Origin: VRUE01 sp963747765
GTDB taxonomy: Bacteria; Actinomycetota; Thermoleophilia; Solirubrobacterales; 70-9
Length of the DNA: 64,000 nt
Assembly (NCBI GenBank): GCA_963747765.1
Contig: CAVVGH010000007.1
Span: forward strand, 1 to 64,000
Reading direction: 5' to 3'
The notes under the pieces are model-generated. The model had not been told where the DNA came from, made no database searches, and saw nothing but the letters and a program-made list of their open reading frames with translations. Shown one piece after another: positions 56,794 to 64,000 of this stretch (positions within the stretch are counted from its first letter, which is position 1; each line of letters starts with the position of its first letter). Made by a program: the position numbers and the translations under genes.

Positions 56794-58365
56794 ATGAAGA
56801 TCCGTCTCGTCCTCACTGCAACGGCGGCTCTGGCCGCGGTGCTCCTGGCGCTTGCGGGCTGTGGCGGTGGCTCGTCCAGCTCCGAGCTGGCCAGCTTCGC
56901 GCCACCCGGCTCGCTGCTCTACGTCGAAGGAACGATTCGCCCGACCGGCTCGCTGAAGTCCAACGTCGACTCGATCGCGCGCAAGGTCGCCGGGGTCGAC
57001 AATCTCGGCGACCTCGTCGTGTCGCAGCTCGAATCCTCGGCCAGCGACGAAGGCGAACCGCTCGACTACGCAAAGGAAGTGAAGCCGTGGCTGGGTGAGA
57101 GGGCGGCCGCCTTCTTCGAAGGCTTTGACGGCAGCGACTTCAACGGCTACGGGGTGCTCGTCGAAACGACCGATGCGGCTGCCGCGCAGAGCTTCGTGGC
57201 GAGGCGAGCGAAGATCGGCAAGGAGCCCGAAAAGAGCGGCACCTACGAAGGCGTCGAATACAAGACGGACAGCCACGATTACACGCCCGTGGTGGGTGTC
57301 GTCGACAACTTCCTGGTCATCGCCGAAGACCTCAATGCCTTCAAGGCGGCCGTGGATGCCTCCGACGGGCAGTCGCTGGCCGACGAAGATCGCTTCGACA
57401 AGGTGATCTCGGCGGCCCCCGAAGGGAGCCTTGCCGACGTCTACATCGACATCGGCGCCCTTGCCCAGCCCTCCGGCGACGTGGTCGAACGCAAGGGCCT
57501 CGATCCCCAGGTGTTGCAGGGGCTGAAGAGCGCCGGCATCGACATCAGCGAAGCGACCGCGGTCGCGAGCGTCGTCCCCGGCACCGACCAGGTGGAGATC
57601 GACCTCACAGCCGACCTCGGCGGCGAGAAGGCGCCCAGCGGCGACGCCTCCGATCTGCTCGGCTCGCTCCCGGCCACCTCGTTTGCCGCCTTTGCGCTCT
57701 CGGGCTTTGGCGAACAGGTGCAGGAAGCGATCGACAGCATCGACGCCTCGGGCGTGCCCGGCACGATTCCGCCCCATCAGCTCAAGAAGGGCCTGAAACA
57801 GCTCGGCATCGACCTGGAAGGGATCGCCGACTCGCTCGAAGGCGCGGGCGCGTTCGCGGTTGGCAACAGCGAACGCAGCCTCGGCGGTGCTCTGGTGTTG
57901 ACGACCAGTAACTCCAAGGCGATGGAATCGGTGGCCAACATCGGCAAACTACTGCGCAGCGTCCACGTTTCCGGCGTCACCGCCCTGAGCGGCAAGGCCA
58001 ACGGGTTCTCGGTGCGCAGCGCAGAACTCGGAGACAAGCCGCTGGTCGTCGCCGCGAAGGAGAAGCGGCTGGCGATTGGCTACGGCCTGCCGGCGACACT
58101 CACCGCGCTGGCGGCCGAACAGGGGAAGACGCTGTCCGACGATCCCGCCTATCGGGAAGCGGTCTCGGCACTGGGCGGCACCCCGATTGGCGCCTTTGTC
58201 GATGGCCCGGCGGCCCTCAGCCTGGCCTCCTCGCTTGTGCCGCGCAGCGATCGGGGCTTCCAGCAGGCCAAGCGCTACCTGAAGCCCATCCGTTTCCTCG
58301 CCCTCGGCTCCGCAACCGAAGGCGAATTGGCATCCGCGAAGCTGATCGTCGGCATCGAGAAGTAG
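56794..58365 (+). CDS. DUF3352-type lipoprotein
   Basis: 523 residues. A lipobox LALAGC ends the signal peptide at Cys23, followed by Gly/Ser-rich sequence, so the mature protein is lipid-anchored outside the membrane. The remainder is a long repetitive alpha-beta protein with FAPPGSLLYVEGTIRP, PWLGERAAAFFEGF and VDNFLVIAEDLNAFKAAVD, typical of DUF3352 proteins of actinobacteria, whose role is unknown. Glutamate is coded almost always by GAA (about 27 GAA against about 5 GAG by eye), whereas neighbours prefer GAG. Confidence 0.8.
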   Translation: MKIRLVLTATAALAAVLLALAGCGGGSSSSELASFAPPGSLLYVEGTIRPTGSLKSNVDSIARKVAGVDNLGDLVVSQLESSASDEGEPLDYAKEVKPWLGERAAAFFEGFDGSDFNGYGVLVETTDAAAAQSFVARRAKIGKEPEKSGTYEGVEYKTDSHDYTPVVGVVDNFLVIAEDLNAFKAAVDASDGQSLADEDRFDKVISAAPEGSLADVYIDIGALAQPSGDVVERKGLDPQVLQGLKSAGIDISEATAVASVVPGTDQVEIDLTADLGGEKAPSGDASDLLGSLPATSFAAFALSGFGEQVQEAIDSIDASGVPGTIPPHQLKKGLKQLGIDLEGIADSLEGAGAFAVGNSERSLGGALVLTTSNSKAMESVANIGKLLRSVHVSGVTALSGKANGFSVRSAELGDKPLVVAAKEKRLAIGYGLPATLTALAAEQGKTLSDDPAYREAVSALGGTPIGAFVDGPAALSLASSLVPRSDRGFQQAKRYLKPIRFLALGSATEGELASAKLIVGIEK

Positions 58366-58369
58366 CCGG

Positions 58370-58732
58370 GTGCCGATGCCGGCCGGCGTGGGCATCGACC
58401 TGTTGGAGATCGATCGCCTCAAGCGCGCGCTGGCTCGTCACCCCCGCCTCGCGCGGCGCGTCTTCACCGACGCCGAGCGCGATTACGCGGCTGCTCGTGG
58501 GCGCCCGGCACAGCATCTGGCCGCTCGCTTCGCCGCCAAGGAGGCGGTGGTCAAGGCGCTCGGCCTCTCAGGCGGCTTCGGGCTGCGCGAGATCGAGGTC
58601 GTGGCCGGGGAGCCACCGCAGGTGCGGCTCTCCGGGCGTGCCGCTGAGGCGGCCGGCGGGATGAGCGTCAAGATCTCTCTCACCCACTCGCGCGACTTTG
58701 CGGCAGCGGTGGCCATAGCCGACACTGACTGA
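58370..58732 (+). CDS. acpS: Holo-[acyl-carrier-protein] synthase
   Basis: 120 residues from a GTG 5 nt after the preceding stop. VGIDLLEIDRLKRAL near residue 7 binds Mg2+ with Asp and FAAKEAVVKALG near residue 51 carries the second acidic ligand; SLTHSRDFAAAVAIA closes the fold. It transfers phosphopantetheine from CoA to acyl carrier protein. The nnr gene starts 2 nt after its stop, a common AcpS-Nnr pairing. Confidence 0.95.
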   Translation: MPMPAGVGIDLLEIDRLKRALARHPRLARRVFTDAERDYAAARGRPAQHLAARFAAKEAVVKALGLSGGFGLREIEVVAGEPPQVRLSGRAAEAAGGMSVKISLTHSRDFAAAVAIADTD

Positions 58733-58733
58733 G

Positions 58734-60284
58734 ATGGAGACTTGGTTGGAGCCCCTGTACGACGCCGAGGGGATGCGGGCGGTCGACCGGTGGGCGATCG
58801 AGGAACGCGGGGTACCGTCGCTGGAGCTGATGGAGGCAGCTGGCCGAGCGGTCGCCGACGCGGTTGCCGGGCTCTCGCCGCAGGGACCGGTGCGGGTCGT
58901 CTGCGGCAAGGGGAACAACGGCGGCGACGGCCTGGTTGCCGCTCGGCACCTTGCCGAGACCGGCTATGAGGTCGAGACGCTGCTGCTCTGGCCGGCGGCG
59001 GAGCTCAGCGGGGACGCGGCGACAAACCTGGAGCGCTGCGAGGCAGCGCGCACGGATGAGGGGCTCACGGTGAGGCTCATCGACGAAGACGACCTGACGG
59101 CGCGCCTCGCGGATTGCGGGGCCGTCGTCGACGCGATCTTTGGCACCGGGTTCTCGGGGGAGCCGCGGGGAGCCGCCACCGCGGCGATCGACGCGATCAA
59201 CCGCTGCGGCGCGCCGGTTGTCGCCTGCGACATCGCCTCCGGCGTCGATGCCTCGAGTGGCGAGGTGGAGGGGGCGGCGGTTGAGGCCGCGGTGACGGTC
59301 GGCTTCCACGCCGCGAAGGTCGGGCACCTGATCGCCCCGGGCAAGGGCTGCACGGGTGAGTTGCGCGTGGCCCCGATCGGGATTCCGGACGACCCACCGG
59401 CCCCACCCGCGGCCGGCGTGATCGGAGCCTCGGTGCTTGCTCTCGCCCCCCGTCGCGGGCCGCACTCGACCAAGTTCAGCTCCGGCCAGGTGACGATCGC
59501 TGGCGGGTCGCGGGGCTTGACTGGCGCGGTGCGAATGGCCTCTCAGGCCGCAATCCGCGCTGGTGCCGGATACGCGACGGTTGCCGTCCCGGCGGACCTG
59601 GAGACGATCTTCGAGCAGGGGCAGCCCGAGGTCATGTCGGTCGGCTGCCCCGGCGGGGACGGATGCCTCGCGCCAGCGTCCGCCAAAGCGGTGCTGGGCT
59701 CTTTCGAGCGCGCCGCTGCGGGCGTGCTGGGACCGGGCCTGGGGCGGGACCCCGGTTCGGTCGAGTTGGCGCGGGAGGTGCTGGCGAGGATCGAGGCGCC
59801 GCTGGTGCTCGACGCCGATGGTCTCAACGCCTTCGCCGGGGAGATCGAGCGGATCGCCGCGCGCAGCGCGGCGACGATCCTCACGCCGCACGCGGGGGAG
59901 TTGGGCCGGCTGCTCGGCCGAGCCTCCGAGCACGTCTCCGCTCGCCGTCTCGCCTCGGCGCGCGAAGCGGCGCGGGCCGCCGGTGCGGTTGTCCTCCTGA
60001 AGGGCGACGACACGATCGTCACCGACGGCGAGCGCGTCGCCGTCAACGCCCTGGCGGCCCCGGGGCTCGCCACGGCCGGCACCGGCGACGTCCTCTCGGG
60101 TATCGCGGCGGCGCTGCTGGCCCGCGGGCTCGATCCCTTCGCCGCCGCCTGTGCGGCGGTGGTCGCCCAGGCCCGTGCCGGGCGCGACGCGGCCGACAGG
60201 CTGCGTTCGGCGGAGGCGGTGATCGCAACTGACGTGATTGCCTCGATTCCGGTGGGCATGCTTCCCGACCCGACGGTCGAATAG
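58734..60284 (+). CDS. nnr: Bifunctional NAD(P)H-hydrate epimerase/dehydratase
   Basis: 516 residues. The N-terminal YjeF_N domain has VVCGKGNNGGDGLVAARHL near residue 57 and DAIFGTGFSGEPRG; the C-terminal ribokinase-like domain begins near residue 235 and carries VLGPGLGRDP, LDADGLNAF and the ATP/ADP-binding TAGTGDVLSG near residue 442. Together they repair hydrated NADH and NADPH. Both halves are complete and fused as in many bacteria. It follows acpS within the same operon. Confidence 0.94.
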   Translation: METWLEPLYDAEGMRAVDRWAIEERGVPSLELMEAAGRAVADAVAGLSPQGPVRVVCGKGNNGGDGLVAARHLAETGYEVETLLLWPAAELSGDAATNLERCEAARTDEGLTVRLIDEDDLTARLADCGAVVDAIFGTGFSGEPRGAATAAIDAINRCGAPVVACDIASGVDASSGEVEGAAVEAAVTVGFHAAKVGHLIAPGKGCTGELRVAPIGIPDDPPAPPAAGVIGASVLALAPRRGPHSTKFSSGQVTIAGGSRGLTGAVRMASQAAIRAGAGYATVAVPADLETIFEQGQPEVMSVGCPGGDGCLAPASAKAVLGSFERAAAGVLGPGLGRDPGSVELAREVLARIEAPLVLDADGLNAFAGEIERIAARSAATILTPHAGELGRLLGRASEHVSARRLASAREAARAAGAVVLLKGDDTIVTDGERVAVNALAAPGLATAGTGDVLSGIAAALLARGLDPFAAACAAVVAQARAGRDAADRLRSAEAVIATDVIASIPVGMLPDPTVE

Positions 60285-60356
60285 TCTCGGGGCGATGTGC
60301 TCCGTCAGCCAGTCGCGAAAGACCGGACTCGCCAGTCTTGCTGAGGCCTGCCCGCG

Positions 60357-60818
60357 ATGAAGACCGCATCCGAGATCATGGACAGTGGGGTGCCCGCCAT
60401 CTCCCCCGCCGCGGATGCCCGCAACGCAATCGAGCTGCTTGCCAGAACCGACAAGGGGGCGATCCCGGTGGTCGACGACGACCGGCACGTGGTCGGAATC
60501 GTCAGCGAGTCCGATCTGATCCTCAGCGACGAGCAGGCGGACCTGCACCTTCCTCACTACCTCAACATCATGGGGGGCGTCGTCTTCGTCGGCTCGATGA
60601 AGGGGTTCGAGGAGCGGCTCAGCAAGGCGTTCGCGACCAGCGTTGCGGACCTGATGACCGCCGAACCGATCGTCGTTCGGATCGGCGACGACGCCGAGAC
60701 CGTTGCCAAGACGATCGCCGAGAAGCACCACAATCATCTGCCCGTGGTCGACGACGACGGTCGGCTCGCCGGCCTGGTCACCCGGGCCGACGCGCTGGCG
60801 GCGCTCGTCGAGGCCTGA
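60357..60818 (+). CDS. CBS-domain protein
   Basis: 153 residues consisting of two CBS motifs (residues 3-60 and 93-150): GAIPVVDDDRHVVGIVSESDL and NHLPVVDDDGRLAGLVTRADAL. A central insertion LPHYLNIMGGVVFVGSMKGFEE near residue 65 is characteristic of stand-alone CBS proteins. Such pairs bind adenine nucleotides and report energy state; the partner is unknown. It precedes alr by 2 nt, so cotranscription is likely. Confidence 0.87.
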   Translation: MKTASEIMDSGVPAISPAADARNAIELLARTDKGAIPVVDDDRHVVGIVSESDLILSDEQADLHLPHYLNIMGGVVFVGSMKGFEERLSKAFATSVADLMTAEPIVVRIGDDAETVAKTIAEKHHNHLPVVDDDGRLAGLVTRADALAALVEA

Positions 60819-60820
60819 CC

Positions 60821-61930
60821 ATGCCGCGGGCGGTCGCCCGGATCGACCTGGCCGCCGTGCAGCGCAACTGCGCGCGCCTCAAGTCGGAGGTGGGCGAGCG
60901 GACGGAGCTGTGTGCGGTGGTCAAGGCCGACGGCTACGGCCACGGGGCCGTGGCCTGCGCCGACGCCGCCCTTGCCGGTGGGGCAACGAAGCTTGCTGTG
61001 GCGACCGCGGCGGAGGCCGAGACGATCGGCCACGGCTATCCCCATATCGATCTGCTGACGATGGGGGCGCTGACGCCTGAGGAGCTCGACATGGCGCTTG
61101 CTGCAGGCTCCGCGGTCGCGACCTGGAGGTCTGGGTTCCTCGGGCTGATCGCCGAACGAGCCCGCGCGCACGGCCGCGCCGCCCGCGTCCACGTCAAGTA
61201 CGACAGCGGAATGGGGCGCCTCGGCAACCGCGATCCGGTCGAGGTGATGGCTCTCGCCCGTGCCTGCGCCGAGAGCCCCGACCTCGAGCTGGCCGGTGTC
61301 TGGACGCACCTCGCCACCGCCGACGAACCGGAGTCGACGTTCTTCGACGAGCAGCTCCACCGCTTCGGTGCCGTGGCGGGTACGGTGCGCGCCGAGTTCC
61401 CGGACGTAGTCGTCCACGCGGCTAACAGCGCCGCTGTCTTTCGCGACAGCCGCTCCCACTTCGACATGGTTCGCTGCGGGGTCGCGGTTTACGGCCTCGA
61501 TCCCTTCCAGGGGGATCCCGCGGATCGCGGTCTTCAGCCGGTCCTATCGCTGCACTCATATATCGCGGACGTGAAGCACTTCGAGCCGGGGGACAGCGCC
61601 GGTTACGGGCGAACCTGGCGGGCGGGCGCCGAGACCTGCGTCGGCGTCCTGCCGCTGGGCTACGGCGACGGCGTGCGGCGCGGCCTCTCGAACAACGCCG
61701 AGGTGCTGGTGCGCGGCCGCCGCTACCCGCTGGTCGGCACCGTGTCGATGGACAACGTGACGGTCGATCTGGGGGCGGAGACCGATGTCGAGCCGGGCGA
61801 CGAGGCGGTGCTGATCGGCTCCCAGGGCGAGGAGACGATCCTCGCCGAGGAGATCGCGGCTCGGCTTGGCACGATCAACTACGAGGTCACCTGCGGGATA
61901 TCGGCCCGGGTGCCGCGGGTGGAGGGATGA
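60821..61930 (+). CDS. alr: Alanine racemase
   Basis: 369 residues. PLP lysine in AVVKADGYGHG near residue 36, the catalytic tyrosine in SAGYGRTW near residue 261 and GVLPLGYGDGVRRGL with TVSMDNVTVDLG in the C-terminal beta domain. It makes D-alanine for peptidoglycan, complementing the carboxypeptidase encoded near 45 kb. The ATG at 60821 is chosen from the conserved ARIDLAAVQRN start; longer frames upstream are antisense to the CBS gene product frame. Confidence 0.96.
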   Translation: MPRAVARIDLAAVQRNCARLKSEVGERTELCAVVKADGYGHGAVACADAALAGGATKLAVATAAEAETIGHGYPHIDLLTMGALTPEELDMALAAGSAVATWRSGFLGLIAERARAHGRAARVHVKYDSGMGRLGNRDPVEVMALARACAESPDLELAGVWTHLATADEPESTFFDEQLHRFGAVAGTVRAEFPDVVVHAANSAAVFRDSRSHFDMVRCGVAVYGLDPFQGDPADRGLQPVLSLHSYIADVKHFEPGDSAGYGRTWRAGAETCVGVLPLGYGDGVRRGLSNNAEVLVRGRRYPLVGTVSMDNVTVDLGAETDVEPGDEAVLIGSQGEETILAEEIAARLGTINYEVTCGISARVPRVEG

Positions 61931-61958
61931 CGCGGCCCGGTCTCCCGACGTTGGCGTG

Positions 61959-63388
61959 ATGCTCGAGGACCGCGCGCTCAGCCTCCTCTTCGAGTCGCCG
62001 CTGGTTGCGCTCGTGCGGCGCGCCCTCGGCGACACGACCGAGGTGTGGATTGCCGGTGGGGCGGTGCGCGACGCGGCGCTGGGGCGCGCGGTGACGGACC
62101 TCGATCTCGCCGTGGCGGGGGACCCCGGCGCGGTGGCCAGGGACGTCGCGCGGGACGGCGGCGGCCACGCCTTCGAGCTCTCGGCGGAGTTCGCGACCTG
62201 GCGCGCAATGGCCGCGGACGGTTCGTGGCAGGTCGACGTGACGGCTCTGCGTGGCGAGACGATCGCGGCCGACCTCGACGAGCGGGACTTCACGGTCGGG
62301 GCCGTGGCCGTTCCCCTCACGGGCGGTGGGGCTGTCGATCCACATGGTGGCCTCGCCGACCTCGAGCGCAGAGCGCTCCGCGTCGTCGGCGATCGCAGCT
62401 TCGCGGCCGATCCGCTGCGGCTTCTGCGGGCGGCTCGGCTGGCCACCGAGCTGGGCCTGCAGATCGACCCGGACACGGTTGCGCTTGCCCGCCGCGAAGC
62501 GCATCGTGCCGCCGAGCCGGCCGGGGAGCGCCAGCTCGCCGAGCTGAGGCGGCTGCTCGGCGCCCCCGACCCGCTGCGCGGGATCGACCTGCTCGACGAG
62601 CTGGGGTTGACCGCCGTGATCCTGCCGGAGCTCGAGGCACTGCGGGGGGTCGAGCAGGGCCCCAACCACCATCTCGATGTCCACGGCCACACCCTGTCGG
62701 TGCTGGCCCGGACGCTGGACGTTGAGGCCGACCTCGACAGATTCGCGGGCGAGCGCGCCGCCGCAGCACAGGCACTGCTGGCCGAGCCACTCGCGGACGA
62801 GATGACCCGTGGCGTGGCCCTGCGCCTCGGTGCTCTGTTCCACGACATCGGCAAGCCGGTGACCAGGGGGAACGCGACGGCTACGTCACGTTTCTCGACC
62901 ACGACCGGCAGGGCGCCGCGATCGTCGGCGAGATCTGCAACAGGCTGAGGGCGAGCCGAGCCCTCGCGCGGCATCTGCAGGACCTGACGCTTCATCACCT
63001 GCGGCTCGGCTTTCTCGTCCATGAGGCGCCCCTGCCGCCGCGCCGCGTTCACGAGTACCTGCGGGCCACGGAGCCGGTTGCGGCAGACGTGACGCTGCTC
63101 AGCGTCGCCGATCGCCTTTCGGCCCGCGGCAGCGGGCCGTTCGCGACCGAGGAGGCGGTCGAGGCGCACCTGGCGCTTGCCCGCCAGATGCTGGCGGCGG
63201 CATTCGACTGGCGCCGCGACGGCCCTCCCGACCCGCTGCTGCGGGGCGACGAGCTGGCTGCCGAGCTGGGGATTCCGGAAGGGCCCGAACTGGGTGCGCT
63301 GCTCGCCGAGCTGGAGGCGGCGCAGTATGGGGGAGAGGTCAGGAATCGCGACGAGGCGCTCGATCTGGCCCGGCGGATTCGCGGCTGA
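61959..63388 (+). pseudogene. cca: CCA tRNA nucleotidyltransferase/HD-domain protein, interrupted by a frameshift
   Basis: The first frame (61959-62948) encodes the nucleotidyltransferase head (IAGGAVRDAALGRAVTDLDL), the DERDFTVGAVAV and DPLRLLRAARLATELG core, and the HD motif FHDIGKPVTRG. It then runs out of frame at a GGGGG tract (62866-62870). From that point another frame continues the protein (RDGYVTFLDHDRQGAAIVGE, then LTLHHLRLGFLV) to 63388. One extra G would restore a single protein of about 476 residues. The family adds CCA to tRNA or acts as a poly(A) polymerase, so a broken copy would be harmful; a sequencing error is likely. Confidence 0.88.
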
Positions 63389-63461
63389 GCGCTCCGCTGC
63401 GCTCCCCCGGGCCGGGGATCGGCATCGATTTTTCCTCTCGGTCAGATACGCTGCCGACCGC

Positions 63462-63680
63462 ATGGGAAAAGAGGAGAAGATCGAGATGGAGGGCGAGATC
63501 ACCGAGGCCCTTCCCAACACCATGTTCCGGGTCAAGCTCGACAACGACCACGAGGTGCTCGGCCACATCTCGGGCAAGATGCGCCGCCATTACATCCGCA
63601 TCCTTCCGGGCGACCGGGTGAAGATCGAGCTCTCCCCTTACGACCTCGACCGAGGTCGCATCACCTATCGGTACAAATAG
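63462..63680 (+). CDS. infA: Translation initiation factor IF-1
   Basis: 72 residues from the ATG at 63462. The S1/OB-fold sequence GEITEALPNTMFRVKLDNDH, HISGKMRRHYIRILPGDRV and the ending ITYRYK is nearly invariant among bacteria. It binds the ribosomal A site with IF-2 and IF-3. There is no Shine-Dalgarno ahead of the ATG; a short or absent leader is possible. It is not followed by the rpmJ-rpsM cluster inside the window, as the next bases are repeats. Confidence 0.96.
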   Translation: MGKEEKIEMEGEITEALPNTMFRVKLDNDHEVLGHISGKMRRHYIRILPGDRVKIELSPYDLDRGRITYRYK

Positions 63681-63712
63681 CAAGCTGGCGGTGTCCTCGC
63701 TCGCTGGCTCGC

Positions 63713-63763
63713 TGGCTCGCTGGCTCGCGTGCAGAGCACGCCACGCTCACTGCGTCCTGGCGG
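63713..63763. repeat. Short dispersed repeat R3, copy 2
   Basis: GCTCGCGTGCAGAGCACGCC followed by ACGCTCACTGCGTCC and TGGCGGA matches the segment at 29351-29405. It is preceded by four copies of GCTGGCTC-like tetramers/octamers (63697-63728). Confidence 0.6.
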
Positions 63764-64000
63764 ACCTCCCCGAAGCGTTCCACCCGAAACCCTGAGCGGA
63801 TGCTGCGATCACCAACTCGACCTCGAGCCTCGGGCACGTGATGGCCCCACCGCCCTTGCGCCGGGCGATAAATCGCCGCTATGGCCCAAAGCGCGAGGAC
63901 TTCCCCCTGAGATCCTTCGACACCGGGCGATATATCGCCGCAGGGGTGTATCCGGTTGGCTCAGCTGCCCGGCCCAACGCGCCACTCAGGCCACACCGCT
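63761..64000 (+). repeat. Intergenic repeat R2, copy 2 (runs to window end)
   Basis: About 240 bp matching the reverse complement of 20634-20812 in block order (GGACCTCCCCGAAGCGTTCC, CTCGAGCCTCGGGCACGTGA, GTATCCGGTTGGCTCAG). The palindromic GGGCGATAAATCGCC block is present twice here (the second reads GGGCGATATATCGCC), with extra sequence between. No gene is seen in this stretch. Confidence 0.85.

Overview
The window is high-GC chromosomal DNA from an actinobacterium, most likely class Thermoleophilia (Solirubrobacter/Conexibacter relatives). The evidence is SufBCDSU genes with an Rrf2 regulator, a CysO-CysM-Mec cysteine route, GuaB3, a WS/DGAT acyltransferase, frequent 4-nt ATGA/GTGA gene overlaps, and a secreted collagen-like protein whose N-terminus (a TYANVMST-type segment followed by an AKNSVGSKQIKKNAV-type segment) is typical of that class. 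No rRNA, tRNA or CRISPR array was seen.

Layout. 1-6.5 kb is accessory DNA: the 3' part of a frameshifted MobF-type conjugative relaxase/helicase, a small membrane protein, a TPR-like plus HNH nuclease pair, small hypotheticals and a VapBC-type toxin-antitoxin pair. 6.8-15.8 kb holds a DUF2007 protein, the collagen-like protein, a TPP riboswitch with thiC, fxsA, a WS/DGAT enzyme, ispH, a cysteine-less DipZ-like protein, a cupredoxin-like protein and a polytopic membrane protein. 15.8-23.9 kb carries the Suf Fe-S assembly system in two blocks on the minus strand (Rieske-sufB-sufD and sufR-sufC-sufS-sufU). The two blocks share a dyad operator and are separated by a secreted hydrolase and repeats. 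24.9-28.0 kb is a thiocarboxylate cysteine pathway (rhodanese-ThiF activator, CysO, CysM, Mec). 28-36.6 kb is mostly minus strand: DoxX-like, degenerate peptidase-like, DUF1802, hydantoinase A/B, nadB, coiled coil and glycosyltransferase. 36.7-50.5 kb is mostly plus strand: Flp pilin, rph, rdgB, CDF transporter, Roadblock-like plus tldD/tldE, HU, pyrF (apparent CTG start), LysM, D,D-carboxypeptidase, PfkB kinase, guaB3, guaA and a GxGD membrane protein. 50.8-63.7 kb holds an M23 peptidase, rplM-rpsI, glmM, glmS, a DUF3352 lipoprotein, acpS, nnrE/D, a CBS protein, alr, a frameshifted cca gene and infA.

The least expected content is non-coding. A composite repeat (R1) built of 54-bp modules and a long hairpin occurs three times, always between convergent genes, and in one copy the hairpin loop is inverted relative to its flanks. 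A second repeat (R2) occurs in two inverted copies, and several gene ends carry short tandem duplications. Other notable items are an rpsI with a 150-residue acidic extension containing a perfect 66-bp duplication, a terminator-like hairpin 3 nt before the rplM start, a CysO with a C-terminal tail encoded by what looks like the cysM promoter box, and a candidate presenilin-like intramembrane aspartyl protease. All calls were made by eye from the sequence; no database search was run.
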